This document shows, piece after piece, positions 1 to 5,405 of a stretch of DNA of 5,405 bases (position 1 is its first letter; every line of letters begins with the position of its first letter). The notes under the pieces were generated by a model, which did no database searches, was not told the origin of the DNA, and saw only the letters and a list, made by a program, of their open reading frames with translations. Made by a program: the position numbers and the translations under genes. Location: the NCBI GenBank assembly GCA_900545035.1, contig UQXM01000121.1:1-5405 (forward strand). Reading direction: 5' to 3'. The stretch comes from an uncultured Fusobacterium sp. (GTDB lineage Bacteria > Fusobacteriota > Fusobacteriia > Fusobacteriales > Fusobacteriaceae).

Positions 1-1276
1 AAGCCGAAGCAGTGGGAGAGCTTGGATTAAGAGGGGAAATAAAAAATACTTTTCTTATTTCCCCTCTTAATCCAAGCTCTCCCACTGCTGCTATTTTCTG
101 GCTGATTGCCACATTTTTGTATACAGACAAAAGAGAGATAAGTGCTCCCAAATCTGCCGAAGGGTCTTTTATGGAAATTCCTCCGGGAATATTTATAAAT
201 ACATCTTTCATTCCCAAATTCATTCCCATTCTTTTTTCTCCGATTGCCATAAGAATCTGCATTCTGTTTCTGTCAAATCCCTGAACTATTCTTTTGGGAA
301 TTCCCATTCCTCCGCTTTCTGTAAGAAGACTCTGTATTTCCAAAAGAAAAACTTTTGTTCCCTCAAGAACGGGAACTATCATACTTCCGATATTTTTTTC
401 TTCCCTTTCGCTCAGGAAAAATTCAGAAGAGTTCTGCACCTCTTTCATTCCGTCATCTTCCATACTGTATACAGCCAGTTCATTTGTAGAACCGAATCTA
501 TTTTTTGTGCTTCTCAAAATTCTGTAAAACAGCCCCTCTTCCCCCTCAAAACTAAAAACTGCATCAACCATATGTTCAAGAAGTTTCGGACCTGCCACTT
601 TTCCGTCTTTTGTAATATGCCCCACAATGAAAAACGAAATTCCTAATCTTTTTGCCAGTTCCACAATTTTTAAAGTTGCTTCCCTTATCTGTGTGGGAGT
701 TCCGGCTATGGACTCACTGTTTTCGCTGTAAAGGGTCTGAATAGAGTCCACTATTACAACTTTAGGCTGTTTCATTGAAATATATTCTGAAATTTTATCA
801 ATATCTGTTTCTGCCATAAGATACAGACTGCTGCTGTGTATTCCCAGTCTTTCTCCCCTGCTTTTTATCTGAGCAGGAGATTCTTCTCCGGAAACATAAA
901 GAACATCCCCATAGCTGCTGTATTCTTTTGCCATCTGTAAAAGAAGAGTTGATTTTCCTATCCCGGGATTTCCTGTCAGCAGCACAACCTCTCCCTGAAC
1001 AAGTCCTCCTCCAAGAAGTCTGTCAAATTCAGACTGTCTGGTTTTAAATCTGAAATTTTCTTCTATCTTTATATTTGAAAAAGGTGAAACTTTTTTTTCA
1101 GTGTCAACCAAAGACAGAGAATTTTTTCTCACTTTTGCAGATGTTCCTATTGATGAGGATATCTCCTCTTTTTCTTCAAGAGTTCCCCACGCTCCGCAGT
1201 TAGTGCATTTTCCTACCCACTTGTTTGTTTTGTAGCCACATTCACTGCACACATATACCGATTTGTCTTTAGCCAT
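1..1276 (-). CDS. radA: DNA repair/recombination ATPase RadA (Sms), C-terminus missing at the window edge
   Basis: RadA is a RecA-like, DnaB-type ATPase that drives branch migration and processing of recombination intermediates in the cytoplasm. The reading frame is open from the ATG at 1276 to base 1 with no stop (425 codons). Visible in order: a four-cysteine zinc finger (C10, C13, C24, C27, in CSECG and CTNCG); Walker A GNPGIGKST at 102-110; Walker B VVIVDS at 173-178; the RadA-specific KNRFG motif at 258-262; and the Lon-like C-terminal domain from about 300, ending in AVGELGLRGEIRKV at 397-410. RadA proteins usually run to about 450 residues, so about 40 should follow residue 410. Instead, codons 411-425 read FFISPLNPSSPTASA, which is the reverse complement of the segment just translated and not RadA. 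The start is supported by an AGGTGA ribosome site. The gene is last in the visible cluster, 28 bases after coaD. The identity is very secure; the 3' end is not trustworthy. Confidence 0.95.
   Translation of the reverse strand, partial: MAKDKSVYVCSECGYKTNKWVGKCTNCGAWGTLEEKEEISSSIGTSAKVRKNSLSLVDTEKKVSPFSNIKIEENFRFKTRQSEFDRLLGGGLVQGEVVLLTGNPGIGKSTLLLQMAKEYSSYGDVLYVSGEESPAQIKSRGERLGIHSSSLYLMAETDIDKISEYISMKQPKVVIVDSIQTLYSENSESIAGTPTQIREATLKIVELAKRLGISFFIVGHITKDGKVAGPKLLEHMVDAVFSFEGEEGLFYRILRSTKNRFGSTNELAVYSMEDDGMKEVQNSSEFFLSEREEKNIGSMIVPVLEGTKVFLLEIQSLLTESGGMGIPKRIVQGFDRNRMQILMAIGEKRMGMNLGMKDVFINIPGGISIKDPSADLGALISLLSVYKNVAISQKIAAVGELGLRGEIRKVFFISPLNPSSPTASA
8..89. repeat. Long near-perfect inverted repeat (foldback) inside radA
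   Basis: Bases 8-42 pair with 55-89 without interruption (35 pairs). A single mismatch follows (43/54), then three more pairs (44-46 with 51-53), around a four-base loop at 47-50. The right arm is the genuine radA segment encoding AAVGELGLRGEIRK on the minus strand. The left arm encodes nearly the same peptide, AVGELGLRGEIKN, on the plus strand. Pairing collapses outside base 8: only 3 of the 7 outer positions match. The structure is far too long to arise by chance inside a conserved coding motif. It lies at the window edge, so a chimeric or assembly foldback is the leading explanation, with a real inverted duplication as the alternative. It lacks the flanking T-run that an intrinsic terminator for minus-strand genes would need. 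Confidence 0.95.
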
Positions 1277-1280
1277 TATA

Positions 1281-1287
1281 TCACCTT
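1281..1287 (-). promoter_or_regulatory. Ribosome binding site of radA
   Basis: On the minus strand AAGGTGA precedes the radA ATG, with four bases (TATA) between; measured from the GGTG core the gap is five bases. It matches the anti-Shine-Dalgarno complement and fixes the ATG at 1276 as the start. It lies in the 28-base gap after the coaD stop, which holds nothing else I can recognise. Confidence 0.8.
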
Positions 1288-1304
1288 TTTACTTGTTTGT
1301 TTTC

Positions 1305-1799
1305 CTATTCCGGTCTGTACTTCTTTCCTCTCTCTGCAACCATATCTGCTATTCTTTCATCTACATAAGCAGTTACTTTTCCGCCATATCTTGCAATCTC
1401 TCTGGCTGCTGTAGAACTTACATAAATATACTCTTTCAGAGCCGGAAGAAATATTGTATCCACTTTTCCGTCTGAAATATCCATGTTTCCGCTGGCAAAA
1501 TACAACTCAAGTCCACAGTCGTCAACCGTTCTTATTCCTCTTACTATTGTATTTACATTATTTTTTTCGCAATAATTTACAAGAAGTCCTCCGTAGGCTT
1601 CTATTACTATATTATCACATTTATCCAAAACACTGCTCACCATTTGTTTTCTTTCTTCCAATGTAAACCAGTATTTTTTTTCACTGTTATTTGAAACAAG
1701 TATGATTAATTTATCAAATAATTTACTTGCTCTTTCTATAATATCCTGATGTCCCTTTGTTATCGGGTCAAAACTTCCGGAGTATACACCTACTCTCAA
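1305..1799 (-). CDS. coaD: Phosphopantetheine adenylyltransferase (CoaD, PPAT)
   Basis: CoaD transfers AMP from ATP to 4'-phosphopantetheine, giving dephospho-CoA, the penultimate step of coenzyme A synthesis in the cytosol. With the TTG start the protein has 164 residues, the usual length of this nucleotidyltransferase. Visible are the GSFDPITKGH segment at 8-17 with the catalytic T/HxGH-type motif (T14 to H17), the K41/K42 pair before FTLEER, RGIR at 87-90, E98 in place of the family glutamate, and VSSTAAREIARYGG at 127-140. Odd points are YSGSFDP where most homologues have YPGSFDP, KGH instead of NGH, and DCGLE where DFEYE-like sequence is common. Start: an ATG at 1805 would add two residues but sits only 2 bases from AGGAGG. 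The TTG at 1799 has an ideal 8-base spacing and gives MRVGVYSGSFDP, the usual family N-terminus. I prefer TTG, with ATG possible. It follows rng directly. Confidence 0.93.
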   Translation of the reverse strand: MRVGVYSGSFDPITKGHQDIIERASKLFDKLIILVSNNSEKKYWFTLEERKQMVSSVLDKCDNIVIEAYGGLLVNYCEKNNVNTIVRGIRTVDDCGLELYFASGNMDISDGKVDTIFLPALKEYIYVSSTAAREIARYGGKVTAYVDERIADMVAERGKKYRPE

Positions 1800-1807
1800 C
1801 CTCATAT

Positions 1808-1813
1808 CCTCCT
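1808..1813 (-). promoter_or_regulatory. Consensus Shine-Dalgarno of coaD, overlapping the rng stop codon
   Basis: The minus strand reads TAGGAGGATATGAGGTTG. TAG is the rng stop, and AGGAGG begins inside that stop. The distance is 2 bases to the ATG at 1805 and 8 bases to the TTG at 1799, so this site argues for the TTG start of coaD. The overlap implies that ribosomes terminating on rng occupy the coaD initiation site, consistent with translational coupling. Confidence 0.85.
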
Positions 1814-3278
1814 ATTTTTCAAGAAATATATCATAACCGTTTATATTGTTTATTTCCTCTGACGAAAGAGAAAGCTCCTTGCCTCTGCTTTTTAAAAACT
1901 CTTTCATAATATCGTAATATACTTCTTTTATTTTATTTATTACCCTTCCTGTTGATTTTATCGAAATTTTTCTCACATCTTTTTCCTGTGCCACTTCTTT
2001 AAAATCTTTTATTATATTTTCAATAATAGCATCAACCGATTTGACTTTTCCTTTTCCGTGGCATCTCGGACATTCTTCTTCATAGAAATAGCTCAGATTT
2101 CTTCCAACTCTTTTTCTCGTCATCTCCACAAGTCCGAGGTCGGTGAAATGTACTATATTATTTTTTGTTCTGTCTTTTTTCAGTTCCGCATCAAGCTGCT
2201 GCAGTACCAAATCTTTATCTTCCTGAAGTTTCATGTCTATAAAATCTATGATTATTATTCCGCTCAGATTTCTTAATCTCAACTGTTTAGGAATTTCTCT
2301 TGCTGCATCAAGGTTGGTGTTAAGAACTGTTTTTTCAAGATTAAGACTTCCTGTATTTTTTCCTGTATTTACATCTATACTCACAAGAGCCTCTGTTTTT
2401 TCAATTACAAGGTATCCTCCGCAGTCAAGCCATGCTACCTTATCAAGAGCTTTTTCTATCTCTCGGTTAATATTGTATTCTTCAAAAATATCTCTGTTCT
2501 CGTCAAAAAGTTTTACCTTTGCTTTAAAATTATTTTCACTGAAAGCATTAATATAATCGATTATCTCCCAGTATACCTCTTCATTATCAACTATAAGTTC
2601 GTCTATATCATTGGAAAGTATATCTCTCAAAACTGTTGTAACAACACTGTTGTCATTGTAAAGAACTTCTCCCACTTTTGCCTTTGATATTTTTTTCTCA
2701 ATATCTTCCCATTTTTTTACCAAATAGCTTATTTCTCTTTCAAAATGATAAACAGATTTTCCTTGAGCCGCTGTTCTTATTATCACTCCCATTTTCGGAG
2801 GTTTTATCTCTTCAAAAATTTCCTGAAGTCTGGCTCTTTCCTCTTCATCTTTTATTTTTTTTGAAATCGCTATATGGTCACTGTTAGGCATAAGTACAAG
2901 ATATTTTCCGGGAATTGTGAAATTTGTGGTAACTCTTGCTCCCTTTGTACCTCTTGGGACATTAAGAACCTGTACCACAACTTTATCCCCTACATTAAGA
3001 AGGTCTTCGATAGGCTTTCCGCTGTTTACTATTCCGTTTAAATACTTTTCTTCAAATTCTCTCAAATCATCCACAAAAAGAAAACTGTTTTTTTCAAGCC
3101 CAATATCCACAAAAGCCGATTCCATTCCCGGCAGAACATTTGCCACTCTTCCTTTATAGATATTTTTTATTATATTGGATTCGTCCTCTCTCTCCGTAAG
3201 AACTTCAACCACTCTTCCGTCTTCAATAATAGCAGCTCTCTTTTGAAAATTATTTACATTTATAATTATCTTATTCAT
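1812..3278 (-). CDS. rng: Ribonuclease G (Rne/Rng family endoribonuclease)
   Basis: This is a single-strand-specific, Mg-dependent endoribonuclease that in other bacteria matures rRNA 5' ends and starts mRNA decay. It has 488 residues, almost exactly the length of E. coli RNase G, and lacks the long scaffold tail of RNase E, hence the RNase G call. An S1-like RNA-binding segment spans about 36-120 (YKGRVANVLPGMESAFVDIG at 41-60). The catalytic region contains ALVSIDVNTG with D302 and IIIIDFIDM with D345, matching the two metal-binding aspartates of the family. CPRC at 403-406 is the Zn-link that joins subunits in RNase E/G, and about 80 residues follow it. The ATG lies within the last codons of the upstream radical SAM gene (8-base overlap, ATGAATAA). 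There is no strong Shine-Dalgarno, so coupled initiation is likely. Being in the same cluster as rnc puts two RNA-processing enzymes under common control. Confidence 0.96.
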   Translation of the reverse strand: MNKIIINVNNFQKRAAIIEDGRVVEVLTEREDESNIIKNIYKGRVANVLPGMESAFVDIGLEKNSFLFVDDLREFEEKYLNGIVNSGKPIEDLLNVGDKVVVQVLNVPRGTKGARVTTNFTIPGKYLVLMPNSDHIAISKKIKDEEERARLQEIFEEIKPPKMGVIIRTAAQGKSVYHFEREISYLVKKWEDIEKKISKAKVGEVLYNDNSVVTTVLRDILSNDIDELIVDNEEVYWEIIDYINAFSENNFKAKVKLFDENRDIFEEYNINREIEKALDKVAWLDCGGYLVIEKTEALVSIDVNTGKNTGSLNLEKTVLNTNLDAAREIPKQLRLRNLSGIIIIDFIDMKLQEDKDLVLQQLDAELKKDRTKNNIVHFTDLGLVEMTRKRVGRNLSYFYEEECPRCHGKGKVKSVDAIIENIIKDFKEVAQEKDVRKISIKSTGRVINKIKEVYYDIMKEFLKSRGKELSLSSEEINNINGYDIFLEK

Positions 3279-4314
3279 TGCAACCCAACTCTTCCATCAA
3301 TATATCTCTTCTGCTGTATATTTTATTATTGACCGAAATTTCTGATGTATCCAAAGCGTTGTCTATATCCAGCTGAAATTTTCCAAGTCTTACGCTGTTT
3401 CTCTTTTTTATCCCCACTATTTTGGAAATATTTTTTTCATTTGCTTTTATCTCAAGGAAACCTTCCCTGTCTTTTATTTTTTTCAAAAAATCAAAATAAA
3501 TCTCTCCGTCCGCTATCTCTCTGAAAGCAGGATGAAAAGCTCCCTTTGCTGCAACTCCGCCGTTTCTTAAATCCTCTGACGGCTGAAGTCCCACTCTTAT
3601 TATATTTATTCCGTTCAGCTCCAAAAGAGCACAGATTTTTCTGCATCTTTTCACTGCCTCATCCATGGAAAAAACTTCATATTCTCCTCTCTGATACATT
3701 TTTTCCATTTCCGTGTCTTTTATAATCAGTGTCGGATACACTCTGGCATTCTGCGGAGCTATTTTTACCACTTTTTCAGCACTTTCAAAATCACTCTCAA
3801 AGGTAGACCCCGGAAGTCCCGGCATAAGCTGTATACCCAAATCTATTCCGTAAGATTTTATCATCTCACAGGCTTTATACACTGTTTCCACAGGATAATA
3901 TCTGGCACTTTTTTTCAATACCTCTTCATCTAAAGACTGAACTCCCAGCTCGATTGTGGTTACATTATATTTTTTCAGCTGTTCCATAACTTCCGTATTA
4001 ATATAGTCAGGTCTTGTGGAAAGTCTTATCCCCTGTACAAGCCCCTTGTCCAAATACTCTTTCACAGTTTCCAGATATTCTTTCTGTTTTCCCAGAGATA
4101 TCCCTGTAAAAGTACCTCCGAAAAATGCAACCTCTTTGTATGAATTTTCAGGAAGAAATCCCAGATATTCTTCGATAATATTTCTTACATCTTCTGCTGT
4201 AACATCGGTTTCTCTTCCGTTTATTTTTTTCTGGTTGCAGAATACACAAGCATTGGGACATCCAAAATGACTTATAAAAACAGGTATGTTATAATGTTTC
4301 TTTTCCATTTGCAT
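3271..4314 (-). CDS. Radical SAM protein, Elp3/YhcC-like, function unknown
   Basis: A 347-residue radical SAM enzyme. The 4Fe-4S cluster motif is C19-x3-C23-x2-C26 (GCPNACVFCNQ). The SAM-binding GGT-type segment is FFGGTFTG near 64-71. LSTRPDYI and TIELGVQSLDEEVL follow in the TIM-barrel, as in the Elp3/MiaB/NifB superfamily. The C-terminal part carries IIRVGLQPSED, typical of the Radical_SAM_C-type extension. There is no acetyltransferase (GNAT) domain as in true Elp3, so it should not be called a histone or tRNA acetyltransferase. Its substrate is not known to me. The gene overlaps rnc by 26 bases and rng by 8, an arrangement suggesting coupled translation. From general knowledge, relatives sit next to rnc in clostridia as well, which hints at an RNA-related role, but that is inference. 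The ATG at 4314 is used here. A second ATG at 4308, two codons later, lies 9 bases from GGGTG and may be the real start. Confidence 0.88.
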   Translation of the reverse strand: MQMEKKHYNIPVFISHFGCPNACVFCNQKKINGRETDVTAEDVRNIIEEYLGFLPENSYKEVAFFGGTFTGISLGKQKEYLETVKEYLDKGLVQGIRLSTRPDYINTEVMEQLKKYNVTTIELGVQSLDEEVLKKSARYYPVETVYKACEMIKSYGIDLGIQLMPGLPGSTFESDFESAEKVVKIAPQNARVYPTLIIKDTEMEKMYQRGEYEVFSMDEAVKRCRKICALLELNGINIIRVGLQPSEDLRNGGVAAKGAFHPAFREIADGEIYFDFLKKIKDREGFLEIKANEKNISKIVGIKKRNSVRLGKFQLDIDNALDTSEISVNNKIYSRRDILMEELGCNE

Positions 4315-4999
4315 TTACACCCAGTTTTTTACATAAAGCTTTTGCTGCTCCCTGCTCTGCTATTTTCTTGCTCTTTCCTGCTCCCTTTGCTTCTGCATTA
4401 TCTCCAATTTTAACTAAAATTTCAAAAGTTTTTTTGTGATCAGGACCTGTTTCGCTGACAACTTCATAAACAGGAACAGTTTTATATTCTTTCTGACTGT
4501 ATTCCTGTAAAATTGTCTTAAAGTCTAAAATATCCTCATCTTCTTCTATATGTTCGATGTACTGCTCAAGATGTTTCAATACAATTTTTCTTGCTGTATC
4601 AAAATCAGAATCAAGATATATTGCTCCCAAAACTGCCTCAAATACATCTCCCAGAATGGAACTTCTTTCTCTTCCCCCTGTAAGCTCTTCTCCTTTGCTC
4701 AGCAGAAGATAGTTACCCATTCCCAATTTCTTTGCAACTTTAGCTAAAACTGGTTCACTTACTGCCATAGATTTAATCTTTGCTAAATCACCTTCTGAAT
4801 AATTTTGAAAATGCTTGTATAAGTATTCTGCAACAATGAGATCCAGAACTGCATCTCCCAGCAGTTCCAGTCTTTCATTGTTTATCTTTCTGTATTTTTT
4901 GTTTTCATTACCAAAAGATCTATGGACAAGTGAAGTTTTCAACAAATCTGTGTTTTTAAAAAAATATCCTATTTCTTTTTCTAAAGATTCTAATTTCAC
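4289..4999 (-). CDS. rnc: Ribonuclease III
   Basis: RNase III is a homodimeric, Mg-dependent enzyme that cuts double-stranded RNA to separate the rRNA precursors and process structured mRNAs. The 236-residue protein has both standard parts. The endonuclease domain (about 1-150) has the signature NERLELLGDAVLDL at 41-54, whose E45 and D49 match the metal ligands, and ILGDVFEAVLGAIYLD with D118 and E121, the other catalytic pair. The double-stranded RNA-binding domain (about 157-226) ends in GAGKSKKIAEQGAAK. Length and motifs are complete. The start is a GTG at 4999: no ATG, GTG or TTG lies upstream in frame before the stop region of fabF, and the next in-frame Met (79) would remove the catalytic signature. 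A GGGG-containing ribosome site lies upstream. The gene follows fabF by 23 bases, and its last 26 bases are shared with the radical SAM gene. Confidence 0.97.
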   Translation of the reverse strand: MKLESLEKEIGYFFKNTDLLKTSLVHRSFGNENKKYRKINNERLELLGDAVLDLIVAEYLYKHFQNYSEGDLAKIKSMAVSEPVLAKVAKKLGMGNYLLLSKGEELTGGRERSSILGDVFEAVLGAIYLDSDFDTARKIVLKHLEQYIEHIEEDEDILDFKTILQEYSQKEYKTVPVYEVVSETGPDHKKTFEILVKIGDNAEAKGAGKSKKIAEQGAAKALCKKLGVNANGKETL

Positions 5000-5011
5000 T
5001 TCTACTCTTAT

Positions 5012-5018
5012 CCCCTTT
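5012..5018 (-). promoter_or_regulatory. Probable ribosome binding site of rnc
   Basis: AAAGGGG on the minus strand lies in the 23-base fabF-rnc gap, 12 bases before the GTG start. The spacing is on the long side and the match is partial, so initiation at this GTG may be modest. No better site is visible in the gap, which is otherwise AT-rich. Confidence 0.5.
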
Positions 5019-5022
5019 ATAT

Positions 5023-5405
5023 TTATTTATATTTTCTCATTGCTATTACTGCGTTATGTCCTCCAAATCCTAAAGAACTTGAAAGTCCTACTCTGATTTC
5101 TTTTTTCTCTGCTTTGTTCGGTGTGTAGTTAAGATCACATTCAGGATCAGGATTTTCATAGTTTGCAGTAGGAGGTATTATTCCCTCTGCTATACTCTTA
5201 GCAAGAATAACTCCCTCTATTCCTCCGGCTCCTCCAAGAACATGTCCTGTTGCTCCTTTAGTTGAAGAGATATTCAGCTTGTAAGCATATTCTCCGAACA
5301 CTTCTTTAACTGCTGCTGTTTCATTTTTATCGTTAAGTCCTGTTGAAGTTCCGTGAGCGTTTATATAGTCAACTTCTGAAAGTTCCACTCCTGCCTCTTC
5401 CACAG
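5023..5405 (-). CDS. fabF: 3-oxoacyl-[acyl-carrier-protein] synthase II (FabF), C-terminal part only
   Basis: FabF (KAS II) condenses malonyl-ACP with acyl-ACP in each elongation round of type II fatty acid synthesis. Only the last 126 codons are in the window, about a third of the roughly 410-residue family length; the gene enters from the right edge, so its start is outside. Two active-site histidines are visible: INAHGTST (fragment H17) and STKGATGHVLGGAGG (H54, with K49). Their 37-residue spacing equals that between H303 and H340 in E. coli FabF. The GFGGHN loop is at 112-117, and PPTANYENPDPECDLNY is typical of FabF. The catalytic cysteine lies upstream of the window and cannot be checked. 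The GTG at 5403 is an internal valine, not a start. The protein ends in MRKYK. FabF versus FabB cannot be settled absolutely, but the C-terminal motifs favour FabF. Confidence 0.94.
   Translation of the reverse strand, partial: VEEAGVELSEVDYINAHGTSTGLNDKNETAAVKEVFGEYAYKLNISSTKGATGHVLGGAGGIEGVILAKSIAEGIIPPTANYENPDPECDLNYTPNKAEKKEIRVGLSSSLGFGGHNAVIAMRKYK

Larger units (their letters stand above)
1..5405 (-). other. Probable single transcription unit fabF-rnc-radical SAM-rng-coaD-radA
   Basis: Six genes share the minus strand. The junctions are 23 bases (fabF/rnc), a 26-base overlap (20 if the later ATG is used), an 8-base overlap, a stop codon that enters the next Shine-Dalgarno, and 28 bases (coaD/radA). 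I see no hairpin followed by a T-run in any gap, and no -35/-10 pair that stands out. Both ends of the unit lie outside the window. Co-transcription is inferred from spacing only. Confidence 0.75.

Noticed and set aside
8..89. Hairpin as a rho-independent terminator of radA
   Set aside because: The stem is far too long, it lies inside the conserved coding motif before the normal end of RadA, and no T-run follows it in the minus-strand direction.
12..284. Open frame on the plus strand starting MGELGLRGEIKN, as if a small gene
   Set aside because: Its first residues are the inverted copy of a radA motif, and the rest is antisense to radA. It has no ribosome site and no family resemblance of its own.
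1274..1281. TATAAT-like -10 box (GATATAATGG) at the radA start
   Set aside because: It includes the ATG start codon itself, no TTGACA-like -35 lies at the right distance, and it is explained by the ribosome site plus start codon.
1263..1666. Plus-strand open frames of about 70 codons opposite coaD and the radA start
   Set aside because: They are antisense to well-supported genes, have low-complexity Ser/Leu/Phe-rich translations and no ribosome sites; they reflect the pyrimidine-rich plus strand.
2058..3159. Several plus-strand open frames opposite rng
   Set aside because: All lie antisense to a full-length gene with complete catalytic motifs, and none shows a recognisable domain.
3271..4314. 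Naming the radical SAM gene elp3 or hemN
   Set aside because: It lacks the Elp3 acetyltransferase domain, and its cluster motif context (CPNACVFCNQ) and C-terminal segment do not match the HemN coproporphyrinogen oxidase pattern.
5000..5022. Promoter or terminator in the fabF-rnc gap
   Set aside because: The 23-base gap is AT-rich but shows no hairpin and no -35/-10 pair; it holds only a probable ribosome site.
1..5405. CRISPR array, insertion sequence, tRNA or defence system
   Set aside because: No spaced direct repeats, transposase motifs, tRNA-like folds or defence-related domains are visible; all the space is taken by housekeeping genes.

Overview
The window is a compact housekeeping gene cluster with every gene on the minus strand. 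In transcription order (right to left) it reads: 3' end of fabF, rnc, a radical SAM protein gene, rng (RNase E/G family), coaD, and radA. Nearly every base is coding. The largest gap between genes is 28 bases, and two gene pairs overlap. I see no mobile element, CRISPR array, RNA gene, riboswitch or convincing promoter or terminator.

Organism: the DNA is AT-rich, with heavy use of AGA (Arg), GGA (Gly), ATA (Ile) and AAA (Lys), and the coding strand is strongly purine-rich. Together with the protein sequences, for example a CoaD with YSGSFDPITKGH instead of the usual YPGSFDPITNGH, this suggests an anaerobic member of the Fusobacteriota, perhaps a Leptotrichia/Sebaldella relative. A clostridial source is the main alternative. 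This is an inference from style, not from a database match.

Layout: 5405-5023 encodes the C-terminal third of 3-oxoacyl-ACP synthase II. 4999-4289 is RNase III, with a GTG start. 4314-3271 is a radical SAM protein that overlaps rnc at one end and rng at the other. 3278-1812 is an RNase G-like endoribonuclease of full length. 1799 (or 1805)-1305 is phosphopantetheine adenylyltransferase, whose Shine-Dalgarno overlaps the rng stop codon. 1276-1 is radA, which is recognisably RadA for 410 codons and then runs into a foldback.

How they fit together: two RNases (double-strand-specific RNase III and single-strand-specific RNase G) flank an uncharacterised radical SAM enzyme. FabF and CoaD both belong to the acyl-carrier/4'-phosphopantetheine economy. 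RadA acts in recombination. The overlaps point to one transcript with translational coupling.

The most unusual signal is at the left edge. Bases 8-89 form a nearly perfect inverted repeat (35 uninterrupted pairs, 4-base loop) built from a conserved radA segment, so radA meets an inverted copy of itself and its C-terminus is lost. A contig-end or amplification foldback is the likeliest cause, but the two arms are not identical, so it deserves a check. I found no convincing undescribed biological system here.
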